DNA of 64,000 nt from Bombardia bombarda. Lineage: Eukaryota > Ascomycota > Sordariomycetes > Sordariales > Lasiosphaeriaceae. The position numbers were made by a program, and so were the translations under genes. Below, in pieces: positions 34,355 through 47,141 of the stretch. The notes beneath the pieces are model-generated. The model was not told where the DNA came from. It was given only the letters and a program-made list of their open reading frames with translations, and searched no databases. Within the stretch, counting starts at the first letter, position 1. Every line of letters begins with the position of its first letter. The stretch is from assembly GCA_030512295.1 (NCBI GenBank), contig JAULSR010000001.1, positions 434,001-498,000 of the forward strand, read 5' to 3'.

Positions 34355-37300
34355 ATGCGGTTGTGGCCGGGGACTTTGTTTACTTCCGTGGTATCGTGTA
34401 ATGTATAATGTTTGTTGACTTTGTCTGAAGGGGTCAGGGGAAGAAGGAAGGGGGAATGACAACATGAGCCACGATTCGTGATAGGTTCGGTGTTTCGGTG
34501 TGGTTAGTGACAGAGGGGGGAACCTGCTTTGATCGTTGGATTCTGCCTTGTTCATGACAGTGTGTTTTGCTGATCCGGCGATACAACTGGTACTGAACAC
34601 AATTGCGGAGTGCTGGTTCTAGTGTCGGCTGGTATTGCCTTGGTTCGGTTCGAATTACTGCATATCGTGAAATGCATATCGTGAAATGCAAATCTTTGCC
34701 TTCTTTCATCGTGGACTGATCCCCTCCACCGGCTGAAGCTTGTGTGAGGCCATCTTGAATAGCCAGTGCCTGCGGATCCCAAATGCCGAGGAAAACCGCA
34801 AGGTAGACCTACACTTTTTGTCCAGGCTCTCTTTAGGCTCTGGAGAACCTTGCAGGCCTATTTCCTCACCTGATGACCTGATGTTGTTGTGTGGATATGG
34901 CGGTGAAAAGAATGAGAAGATTTGCACCGCTATCCCGTCGTGGCAGTGATCGCCTGCCATTCGCGGTGCTCTTCGGTGTTGAAACATCTTGGCAGCAATT
35001 GGAACTAGACAAGGAACAAGCAAGCAAAAAGAAGGGAAAAAGAAAAAGCAAGGTCGCGCCGCGCGTGCACTACGCGCGCTAAACGTCTGAAAAAGTAAAT
35101 CTGTCCATGGGACCCCATTCGCCTTTTCTGTTCTATTTTCTTTTGCAGGCCAGCATCAACGCTTGCAATCTTGGGCTCCTCTCGATAAGGATTGGACCCC
35201 TAGAATGCGGGAAGGATCGTCGCCCACAGTGGAGGCCGGCAGCCCCAAGGATTTTGGCGGAGACGCAGTGGGTCTCGGCTCTTCTCTTCGCTAAACTTCA
35301 TCAACATGGGCCCTGAAATCCATACTGTGTAGGTAGAAGCAGGGCTCGGGCCGGACCGGCACCCTCTTCAACTTTGTTGTTCATGATCTCTGATCTGATC
35401 TTCAGGAACAGTTGCATTTGGGACGGCCTGGATACAAGCAGGGGAAATGCATATGGATTCGGAGGGTATGCAGCCTGTGCTTTTTCGTCGAATCCCATCT
35501 TCCTGGAAGAATGATGTGATTTCCTGCCGCCGAAAATCTGTTGCTTTGTCGATCCCGGAAAAGAGCCTCACACATGTCTCTCCCAGACTCTCGGCACACC
35601 AAAAGGTGTGATTTGAAGAAGTACTGTGTAATGTAGCTGGCGCCGTCAGCTGGGCTGGCCTCTATCCTGAAGAAGAAAAAAAAATAAAATCTTTTGACTG
35701 GCCAGCCCCAAGCGGTAGCTCGGAGCTTCAGGTCCAGAAGTCCTCAAACCATCTGAGTGCCGAGACATTTGTCACTTCATCGGACTTTCGTAGACAAGAT
35801 ACATAGGACCGACTCGCCCCTATTCATTGGCACGAGACATCATACACGTGTCCGTACATACATGTCGCCTCGCCGGGCTGATCAAATGGTGGCTCGAACA
35901 AATAATCTGGTGTACTGCAGCATGCATCCGCATGAAGGATTCAATATTTCACGAAAACGACGCGTTGCGTGATCACGAGTAACGAAACAGCAGCGAAATT
36001 TCTGCGTCCTAACTTGCAGTCTCTCCACAAACCGCACCATTCTGGCGGGGTTTGAAGGTTGTACAGATTGCCTTGTTTCATGAGCTAGAGTTACGCGCAA
36101 TGTCGAGGCGGGTGGCCGCATGCTGATGGTTCGGAGATCGGCAGGTGAGATGTTACACGTGAAGTGTCCAGAAGGACTCGGTGGAGACATATGTTCGGGA
36201 CGGGAAGCTAGACAAGGTGTGGGCATTTGGTGTGAGCTGTCCTCACAGCGAGGAAAGAAGATGGATGGCCGGGAGAAAAGTCAAACTGGAAGCAGCGAGC
36301 ATGTCAACGTTGAGAAATTCATTCTCCTTTATTGGTACGGATAGAGAGAGAGGTGACCGAGATTTCCAGGTGGTGGCCAAAGACTCGATTAGGCAGCGCC
36401 ACATAAAGAAATGGGAGAGTGTCATTCGAGATCGAATCCATGGCCTGCCCCAAAACTGGGGAAACACGGGCGGAATGATCCGCTTCAGATAGTTAAGCTC
36501 GGTGAGATGTGACAACCAGGGAACTATCCTGCATTCGTATACGGGATGGGAATTGCACTCCGCGGTGTGTATCTGTCAGATGCGGTAACTGCCGTGTCAA
36601 CCATGGTGAGGGTAAACAACCGGGTAAATCTGCACAGTATAGAGAGCATCTTGGTTTGGTTGCCAGGAAATATGCAATCAGAACCTAAAGAAGGATACCA
36701 CAGGAGATGTCTGCCGCCCTCGCCTTCGTTGGGAGATAGGCTACGGGATAAGTTGCCAAAAGGGAGATTAGGTATGCCACCTGTTGGACGCCGGACTTTT
36801 CGAGTAACCCACTGAGGCTGTGAACAAGCATAAACCAACCACAGGTATTCGTACTCGATAATTGCCCTGAGTTGACTGGGCTTCGAGTTGGTCATCGATG
36901 AGTGAAGTAAGGACGGGGGTTTGTTCCTTTTACACCGCTTAGGTGAGAGGTTCGGGCGTAATTGTCGTCTTCGTCCAGCGAAATAAGACTTGTCTGAGGT
37001 TAGAGCTGCCCAACCACTGAGTACCTGAATATGTGGACGCTAACAGGCCCGGGAGAGCTCGGGGACAACGGCTTCCAATGCTGACGTTGCTTGTCTGAGA
37101 CACAGCAAACAGCAAGAAAGCTCAAGGCTTTGACAGCCGCGACATGCGCATGTCACGTGTCGCGTGGGGGGACTGCAAAAACGCGCCACACCGGCGCACA
37201 AAAGAAAACCATGGTGTTCGTGTGTCTTCTGCTCCCTCGAGGCACCTTGTTGCATCGTGTGTAACGGTAGCTTCGTTGGTGAATACTATGTGGCTTTCAG

Positions 37301-40300
37301 ATATGTCAAGTATGGTTGATATTGTACTTCGTATTTGGCAATGTCTCAACGATGGTTGGCGGTGGGGAGCCCTCGTTCGACAACTGGGGCTGCGCTTTCT
37401 CCCCTGTCTAGCCTGGCTGGCAGAAAAAGGAAAATGCTTGGCCGTCACGGGTAGACAGATCTTGCGTCAGTGGCGGACGGGTACTGGTAGGAAAGGCGAC
37501 GTTTCGATGATCTAGTGTAGGTACTCTTCTCAGCTTGACAATGCCGAATAGGGATTACTTTTGTTGCCGGTTTTGTGTTCTTAAATCATCGCAGGTATTC
37601 GTGGTTTACTTGGTCGCCGCAGTTCTGGACGCTGCGTGTCACCTCTGTGTTGCAGCAAGCACAGTTCATGAGAGCTCCAGGTCATGTTGAACGCCACACG
37701 GTCTGACATCCATCGAGTCCCGTAACAGGGCCCAGAATCCTGCACATGCAGCCAGACGGCTCGTCGTCGAGTCTGGTGGCTTCAGAGGCACAGCTGTTGC
37801 TCCGTCTCGGAAGCCTTCCGCGCGATTCTTACGGATCCGAGTGGCTGGTTCGTGTGTCTTCTGTGGTACAGAACAATAACCAGTATGCCGGTTTTGCTTA
37901 TTTGTAGCCTGTCTGAGACAATGTGGCGCAGACCTCAAGGGTTGAAGACTGAAAAAGTCTTGCGACTCGGATTTCGGGCTGAGGGATCGTGATCTCTACC
38001 TCCAGCCCAGCACGCATATGGTACCGTGTCTGTACAGTAAGGCATCAGGTAGCTGACAAAGAAGAACGGTCCGGACTGTATGATTCTGCATTATTATCCT
38101 CTCGTGTTCGTTATTCGGGTGGCTATATTCTTCCTTCCTCCAGTTAGAATAGACTGTGTGAAGCTGGCATGGGGGTGAAGTGCGGAGCCGACCACCAGGT
38201 GTATGTATGCACGGCGATCATTCGTACTGCAAGAGGTATCATAGCTTAGCTCGGGCTTGCTAGGAGGGTAGGTAGTTGAGTTTGCCTCAGCCTCCATCTT
38301 AGTGCCTTGATTAGTGCACCGTAGCAAGGTTTGAAGATGGACCGTTGGTGATTTTCTTGCCCATGTTAGGCAGTCAAACAGATGCTCATAATGTCGTGAT
38401 ACCACGCTTGTACTGTTGAAGCCACCTTGGATGCCCATAGTGACCGTAAAAGGACCGTGCGCGGGGAGTGTACCTATGAAGCTATCGGTTTGTGGTATAG
38501 CTAATTCTTAAGATCAGCAACTAGAGGAAGAATTGGGATTTGCTGATGTGTGGAGGGCCAATTGATGATAGCATTGGCTCTTGGTTATCACCTTCTTTAG
38601 CGCAATCCGTGGTTCAAAGCAAGCGTAGGATGTGATATCAATGCATGTGTGTGTGTGGGCAGAAGATGTGTGGACGCAGAATTGGTGTATGGGTGGGCGT
38701 GTGAGTGGGTGGTCGCGAGGTGCATATCCGTATCCTGCAGACCCTCGTCGAAGTCGTCGAGGCCAGACCGGACAAAAGTTGCAAGCCTAATAGTCAGCGT
38801 GGAGACCTTAGCCAATATTAGGTTAAAGATGAGATAATCCATCGACACTCTTCAGAGCATCCCAAGCGAGCAAGACATCTTCATGGTGCTTGAACATTCG
38901 GCGTCTTGTCCTAAGGAAGTTGGAGAGTGGGAGCAGCCAGCCGCTGTGGCGGTTGACTTGCAGCGGCAGTGCCGTCTCCATTCCTGCTGACGACAGGAAA
39001 CAAAAGGTGGCAAGATGGCATTGGAAGACGATGAGATAAGAAATGAAAGCGGCATTGGATCCCACACACCAACTTCGAGTGGAGGACGAACGGGCCAAAT
39101 CCGCGACTGGTTGCTTGGAGAGGGCGGGAGGGAAGAAGATGAAGCCAATTGGTAGCTTAATTGAGCCAATTGAGAACAGGCCGGGTCTGCGCTGGGCGTC
39201 CAATTCCAAAATACCGATACCCCGCAACGTCAACCCACAAGGACGTGCGTACCTTGCAGCGAGGGTCTTTCTCTTGCCGCAGGAGGTTAGAACTACACAG
39301 TAGTTTAATATCGACCCCTGCATGCCCATCCCCTAGCGTCCTCGAGGAAGGCACGTTGCCGAAAGGACAAACTGCAAGACCGCAAGGAAGGCGCTGACAG
39401 TCTGCCAGTTCATCGGCTCCACATCTCGGAAGCTTGGTGGCTGGCGTGACATGGACAGAAAAAAGTAGGTAAGGTAAGGTTGGAGAATTTGGAGGATAGA
39501 CCTGAAGTCTCAACGTCTCTTGTTTGTTCCTTGCCAGGGTCGGAAGACATTTGGGAAATCTATGGAGGCAGGCCCAGAATGAATGAACATCTTCTCAGGG
39601 CTGCTAATGGGCCAGTTTCCCAGATACCTAGCTTGGTGGGGGTCGTGTCTAAAACGGCTTAGCGGATGGGAATCTGGTACCTGACTGTCTGCACTCCACT
39701 TGGATGATGCTCAAGCTCCCGAGGTTGAATGACGGAAGCTTGTGATGTTTACCATGAGAGTCGCGACCAACAATCCAGTCGCACCTCTTTAGGCTACTCA
39801 GATACAGCCGACCGATCACCCAGATATCGCCATGATCGGCGCAGGAACACCATCGTCGGTCGCCCCTCCCTCCAATGGGCCGAGAAAGTGTTTCCCCGGC
39901 CGACAATCGGTCAAGTAGGGTTTCAGCGGCTTGGTGGGAGGACTGCGCCGTCCGCCCACTACCCGCTGTCCGTTGCATTATCGACTTGGACATTGGATGG
40001 TAGAAGCAGAGAAAAAAGAAACAAGCGTTGCGGCGCCCGTCTCCGTCTTTTACATTTGCGGAGAAGCCGCCGCCACCGGGTGTCACCAATCTGCCGCCGC
40101 CGCTTCAGCTCCCGTATGTACATTACCAACCAAACTGGACTGTGTAGACAATCCAATATCTGTTCAACGGGGCGCCGGGCGAAGTTGCCTCTGTTGAGGC
40201 AAGAAGCTGTACTGTCCAGCGTCGTCCGACCATCATGTCAGGTCCAGTGCCATCCATCTTTGTGGCCATATTGGATGACACACGACGGGGTGCGGAAAAG

Positions 40301-43300
40301 GGCGCGACTCTGCCACTGGATTGGACGACATAAGCCTGGTCCCATCTTTGCTCATTTCGATGCGTCGTTGTGACCAGACTTGAAAGGCAGCTGTAGCCAT
40401 CAACGCCGCTCAATCCAAGGTCACGTCGTATTACTTTGAAGCCACATTTTGGTCATTCCATGTCAAATCGGTAGCCGAAACTTTCTCACGCGCCTTCAAA
40501 CTCTTCTTCCTTCCCTCGTCTGATCCAGCTTGATCCAGTCTGACCTCATCGACATGACAGATGTGTCACGGCTTGCCGAAATCCTCAGCACCTGCTACCG
40601 ACAGAGCGTGATGGCTGGCTGCGCCTTACGCCGTTGATTGCTCGGACAGTTCGAAGACTTCTGCGCGGCACCGGCCTGGAACTTCCAGTCAGTGGTGCTC
40701 CCTCTCCAGCTCTTGTCTTCGCCATTCGTCCGCCCGTGCCCTCGTCGGCGCCCTCGTCCCATCACTTTTGCTGCTCCCATGTGCGACTCATAACAGTGGA
40801 CGACCCGACCTGTGCGACAAACCAAGGCTATCTGCTTCGTATTCTGCCGATCGAGACGTAATGTTGCAGCGCTTACCCGCCCTCGGTCAGTTCCATTGTA
40901 CTGGCGCCATGTATGTATGAAGTGGCAGCCGTTATTAGTGTTTTCAACTGCCCTCGAGCTGGCACCTAATGTTTTGGAAACGCCAGTCGATTCAAACGGG
41001 TTTACCGACGTACTTTTGGACTCTAGTGCAAGGCCAGTGTCCACATGTATGATGGTGACCATCGGAGCTTGTGGTAAATTTGGGTGCTTGACATGGATGG
41101 GAAAGCACCAAATCTAAGGACGGTAGCATCTTGTCCCTGTCCATGGAGACAACAACGCCCGACGAACCTTGGAAACACCGAAGGACGGGATGGCCAAAAT
41201 AGCTGAAAGTGGAAACTGCCCGCCGAGAGGGCAGCACCTGCACCTGCACCAGCACCAGCACCAACACCAGCACCAGCACAAGTGACTTGAAGGACGAGGC
41301 GCAAAGGCAGGTAGGTGCAGGCGCGCATTGGATTGGATTGGATTGGGCATTGGACCATTGGAGCATTGGGCAGCTGAATTCCGACGTCAATTCGTCAATG
41401 CAATCATGAAAAAGAAGCTTGGGCCCAATCCACCGCCCTTGTCAGGCCGGGCTTGTAGCATCATGGAGATTCACATCGATGCCAAGGTAGGGGATAGAGG
41501 GGGGATGCGATGGCTTTCTCGAGGGGGGAACCGGAGAAGGGTCCAAGCCAGCCCCGCGTTTCTTTCGTTTCCTGCTGAATTTGCAGTCTCCCGCCTGTTC
41601 CGTTTTCCGTTGCAACGTGCAGGTGCTCCCGCATAGCACGGCACCGGGGTGTCGCTAACATGCCAGCGTCCGTCGAGGCCCACCTCGCTTCCATCGATTG
41701 GTTCAAGGGACGGGCTGGCTGACTGACGGCCCTGGCTAGGAGACAAGGGGCGGTATCGAGCTCCCTGAGCTCCCCCAAGCCAAGTCCCCACCACATAACC
41801 GGGGCAGGCACCAGGGGGCCCGGGCTCGAACGGTTGCTCTCGTTGGCTGCGGTTAGCGTGTGCGCGGGCGACATCCGCAGTGCGGTCACTGCGCTGCTCC
41901 TCTCGAGCTTTCCTGTATACCTACCTTGGTACACACTATTTTCAACGCTCCAACGGGCATGGAATAGCGACGAAAATTATTGCAGGCGCCCCCGGTCAGG
42001 TTGTGGTGGGGCCAGCCATTGGACACGACGGGGCCGGGGGCAGTTGCAATTGAGCTCACATCCATACCCAGCAACCTCCATCGCATTGTTGCTGCAGGAG
42101 GAGCATGCGCACTCACTGGCAGTTCGTCTGGTAGTCTGTCAGTTCCTCTCCTTCCTCTCCCTTCTTCCTTACCTACCGTACCTTACCTACGTACGCCTGA
42201 CACGGCACCGGTACCAGCACGAGCACGAGCACGAGCACGCACGAGCTCGAGCAATTGACGAGGATCCAAACTTCCTGGGTCGCAGCTTTGCAGTCTGAGA
42301 GCAATCACCCTACCTACCTACCCGCGAAGAGCATACAATCATACAGCATCCAACGTATGCATTGATGTCCGATACCACCATCGCCTCGCTGGGTGAATAA
42401 CGGGGGTGGGCGTACATACGATTACACACACCTCTGTACCTGCTGCATGTATGTACATACGCACCACCACCACCAGCAACTTGCAGCAAACCTCCACAAC
42501 CACCTCGCTCAAGGCGCACCAGGACGGTTTACCGGCAGCACGCGACACAAGACGTCCCGGTCTAGAAGTTGTTACCAGGAACATACGAGCTTTCTGCGTT
42601 GCTGCGTATACTCGACCTTGACACCCCGTCGACTGACTTGTCGGGATCATCCCTAGTTCTGCTCGCCCTGTTCTTACACACTGCACAGTGCATACTCTTC
42701 ATCTTCATCCCGTCTTCTCCCCCCTTTGGCGCATCCAATTTGCTCTCCCTATTGCTTTGACCTATTTCTCCAACTATACGTTGCTTCTCGAAACGTCGAG
42801 ATACAATCTGGCAAACCAACTAGAACGACCCAAAACTCCGTAGTGACGCCGTTTCTTGTTACAAGGTACGAAGAGTGCTGCATGTTCCAACTCTTTACAT
42901 ATCCTCATCAAGGTTATAAAAAAAAAAGTCCGCTCGTGGTGGCCCTGATCTCGGGCATTGTCCCGAAACCTGACGTCTAGGGACTCCCCTGGTATGCAGC
43001 TATCCAGTGTCCCGGCTCGATTGCCCCCATCCATGACATTCCTTCGAGTGGCCCCCCCCTCCTAGCATACCACCATACCACCATACTACCCTCCCTACAT
43101 TCCTCATATCCGTGTTTCTCCCACTGTCAAAACAACTGGCCAAACCTACCAAGTCTGCTACTAAGACCTCCGGCTCACAAACTAACCTCTCTCTGCTCAG
43201 TACCCTCCACGACGGCGCCGATTCAACCTCGTCTTTTGCCAACAACAGCTTTGACAATACGGCCTGGATAGGAATTGGAAGTAATTGGTTTTCCACTGGA

Positions 43301-43459
43301 CTGGTATAATCGTTAGCAAACGTGCGGAGAGGGAGCTGGTCTCGAATAACCAGGGGCTCTCGAGAAGGACAACACACATCGACGCTCGGCTGGAGGACTT
43401 TACCCAGGTCCAGTCGCAACGCCTTGGCCTATGTTTTGCTCCACGCGTCTTCGACAGCA
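34355..43459. other. Nine-kilobase gene-poor region upstream of the Ras-GEF
   Basis: No protein gene could be supported; open frames here are short and overlap on all strands. It holds hexanucleotide arrays (CACCAG-type, 41231-41280; GAGCAC-type, 42214-42250), a GATTG array (41332-41354) and repeated CT/TACC-rich stretches from about 42100 to 43130 that look like a long 5' leader/promoter for the downstream Ras-GEF. Long noncoding RNA or decayed transposons cannot be excluded. Confidence 0.5.
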
Positions 43460-46400
43460 ATGGCGATGCTGAGCGGCCAGCCAATGCGATCAAGCCTCCA
43501 GGTGGCACCGTTGACCATACAGAAAACAAGGACAGAGTCGCACAACAAGGGCTCCGACCTGACTGTGCCATCGTCAGATCGCTATACTCAGTCAGAAATG
43601 ACGCCACCGGCGACACCCAATGGCTCGCAAGAAGACCTCAATGCACCGGCTAGTCCGACTCCTGTCTTCCACAACTTCTTGCGAGCATTCTACCCGTTCA
43701 ACCCCGATTACACCATGACCGAGTCCACAGTAACACTACCGCTGAGCGAAGGAGATGTCATATTGGTGCATTCCATACACACCAACGGTTGGGCCGACGG
43801 CACGTTATTAGTATCTGGTGCCAGAGGGTGGCTGCCCACAAACTATTGCGAGGCATATGACCCAGAAGAGATGAGGAATCTTCTCAAAGCGCTGCTTAAC
43901 TTTTGGGACCTGATGCGGAGCACCTCGGTCAATGACAGTGAGATGTTTGGCAATCAAGAGTTCATGAAAGGCATTATCGCTGGTGTGCGTTATCTATTGG
44001 TAGGTTGCAACATCACGGACTAAGCCTTGAGCCCTACCGTCTAACTCTCTATAGGAATATACACACTGTCTGACAAGAGAGTCGGCCCTTGTCCAGAGAC
44101 ACGATGGTCTTCGCCGGAGTCGCAAGTCGCTATTATCAGAGCTATCAGCCTTGGTCAAGACGGCAAAGCGATTACAGGAAGCGCAGAAGATGATGGAATC
44201 AGACGAGGAAATTAACAACATTGTGGACGAGATGGTGCTGAAGGCCTTTAGGATTATTACTAAGGGAGTGAGGTTTCTGGATATTCTGGAAGACGACAGA
44301 ATGTCGCGGCAACCCGAATTTGCCGTCATGGCAACAGTGCCGGAAGAAGCCTGTGTCCCGCCAACGCCACCAGCCGAGACGACTGCCTTCGGTGCTGACC
44401 AAGACGAGGCACGCGATGCAGGTTCCCGCGCCGACGAAAACGAAGACGCTGTCGAGTCGACCCCGATAGAATCAAGCGAGGCAACACAAAACCTAGTCAT
44501 TGCTAGCAAGCGGCTGTCATCTGTTCACTTGAATGGTACAAATGGGCGCCGATCGTCCCAGAGCACGCCGCTGCTGGTCAATCGACTGTCGTCGACCATC
44601 TCGCATCGCGTCAGCTTGGCCGGGCCTTCGTCTCTCTCGCAGCCGCAGAACTTGGTCTCGGAGCGCCTCAACTCGTACCATGATATCTTCTTGTCACACC
44701 TGGGCTCCTTTATCGGTCGGCTGCAGCTGCAGTCGCAGTCGCGTCCCCACCTCGCGCTTGCAATTAAGCAGTCTGTCTGGTCGGGTGGCGAACTGCTGGT
44801 GGTGATTGACATTGTCTGCGCCCACAACTCGGTCAGTGTCGAAGTTCTGAATCATTCTCGTGCAGCAATGTATGACCGCATCCAAAACCTGGTACTCGCG
44901 GCGCGCGAGATACTCACCTACCTTGGGCCGGAGATGGAGGATGTCATTGTCCCTCAAGATAACGGCCGCCTGCTGGGCGCAGCGACCGGATGTGTTAAGG
45001 CCACTGGCGAATGCGTCGCAAAAGCCAGGTGGGTCATCGAGCGCATCGGTGATTTCGAATTCGAGGTGGACAGCGGGAAATTTGCCTTTGACCTTGACAT
45101 GTCGGCCTTGGACTGCGCCCCGGAGGAGAGGGACAGGTCAAACGCCATTGACTCGGCAAGCATCGCAGACTCGAACGTTTCCGAGGCACAGACTGTCTCG
45201 ACGACTTCTTCTATTGCCTCGCGGCCCGTGGCTTACTCTGTTGACAAGCCACTGCCTGAGGTCCCTCAGGCCGCTGTGCTTGTCCAGGACCAGCCCGAAT
45301 TGCACTATCCTTTACCAGCTTCGCGGCCACAGTCGCTGTCCATCGATGGCAATACGACCAATGTTGTCAATGTTGTTTCTCCGGTCTCTTCTCTCCGCCC
45401 CACACTACCGCCACTGCCAAGAATATCTACTTCTGTGCTTCCTGCAGAGGATTACAGTCCCACCGAGCAGTCTGCAGCCCACGACAGCGAGTTCCACTCA
45501 TTCCGGTCAGAAAGCTTGACAGCCTCCAGCGCAGGCTCTGCCAGCACATATCTCAGCCGGGACTCAGAGTCCAGCATTGTGTCTCAGACCTCGACCCGTG
45601 CCACTACGCCCGACATCACCCTGGTACCTAAAAACCAACCGTCGCTCTCGGAGCTGAGCGTTGCTGCGAGTTCTACGCCAACAGAGGAGGTTGATGAAGT
45701 CGAGTCAAAGCTGCTCGAGAAAACATACGCGCACGAGTTGATGTTCAACAAAGAAGGCCAGGTTACAGGAGGTTCGCTTGCGGCCTTGGTAGAGCGACTC
45801 ACCTCACACGAATCTACGCCTGATGCCATGTTTGTGTCTACTTTCTATCTCACATTCCGCCTCTTTTGCACACCAATAAAACTAGCCGAGGCCCTCATCG
45901 ATCGATTCGACTATGTTGGCGAAGCACCAGACGTCGCTGCTCCAGTCCGGTTAAGGACGTACAATGTCTTCAAGGGCTGGCTCGAATCACACTGGAGAGA
46001 GGAGAGCGACCATGCCGCGCTTGCCCTGATCAGACACTTTGCAGAGTTCAAGCTGGGCGCTGTCTTGCCAACCGCAGGCAAACGCCTTCTGGACCTGACG
46101 GATAAAGTTTCATCCATCAATGGGATATTGGTACCACGCCTTGTTTCTTCAATGGGCAAGACCAGCACATCGATCACTCAATTTATCCCCGCCGACACAC
46201 CTCTCCCGCAATCTATCATTACCAGAAGTCAGATGAATGCTTTGGCGAACTGGAAGGCTGGCGGCAGCTCTCCATCCATCCTAGATTTCGACCCTCTTGA
46301 AATTGCTCGACAACTTACAGCTAAGCAAATGACGCTGTTCTGCTCTATATTGCCTGATGAGCTCCTCAGCTCGAAATGGACGAAGCTTGGGGGTATCGGT

Positions 46401-47141
46401 GCCCCGAATGTGAAGGCCATGTCTGCCTTCACTACTGGGCTGTCTAACCTTGTTGCCGACACAATTCTGCAGTATGACGAGGTCAAGCGCCGAGCCTCAG
46501 TCATCAAGCAGTGGATCAAGATCGCGAACCAGTGCTTGGGACTTCATAATTATGATGCGCTGATGGCAATCACTTGCGCCCTAACCGACACCAGCATCAA
46601 GCGCTTGAGGATGACATGGGACAATGTCAATGTCAAGCGTAAAGACATGCTGAAAGGTCTACAGTCGATTGTCGACTTCAATCAGAACTACAAGGTTCTC
46701 CGCGCGCGGCTCCACGATCATGTACCACCATGCTTGCCCTTCTTGGGCATGTTCCTGACTGATCTGACCTTTGTCGACGTTGGCAACCCTGCCACCAAGA
46801 CCAGCGACACTGGCCTGACGGTTATCAACTTTGACAAACACACACGAACTGCAAGGAGCATTGGGGAGCTACAGCGATTCCAAATTCCCTACCGCTTGAC
46901 AGAGTTGTCAGACATTCAAGAGTGGCTTGCTGCTCAGATCAACCGTGTCCGAGAGAAGGACAAGGCGGGTGCCAATGCCCAGGCCTCACACTACCGAAAG
47001 AGCCTTCTTCTCGAGCCTCGAGAAATCCAGCAGTTGCGTACTCCTATCGATGCATTGCCAAATTCGTCCGTAGTGAGCAGTGCCATGTTTGGCTGGATGA
47101 GAGGCAACAACACCAGTCACGGTGTGTCGACTCCGATATAA
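43460..47141 (+). CDS. Ras guanine-nucleotide exchange factor (SH3-REM-CDC25)
   Basis: A Cdc25/Bud5-type Ras-GEF that loads Ras or Rap GTPases with GTP at membranes. Exons are 43460-43999 and 44055-47141 (phase 0; TCTAAC branch), giving 1208 aa. The start is chosen as the first ATG after the CT-rich leader in a good context (AGCAATGGC); a longer open frame continues upstream. Domains: SH3 at about residues 72-133 (FLRAFYPFNPDY..GWLPTNYCEAY); helical middle region 180-540; Ser/Thr-rich linker 540-720; REM (RasGEF-N) from about 729 (LEKTYAHELMF, FVSTFYLTFRLFC); CDC25 catalytic domain about 924-1136 (FDPLEIARQLT, MAITCALTDTSIKRLRMTW, LPFLGMFLTDLTFVD, PYRLTELSDIQEWL). The order and length match the filamentous-fungal Cdc25-like GEF family. 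The upstream promoter/leader is unusually long. Confidence 0.95.
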
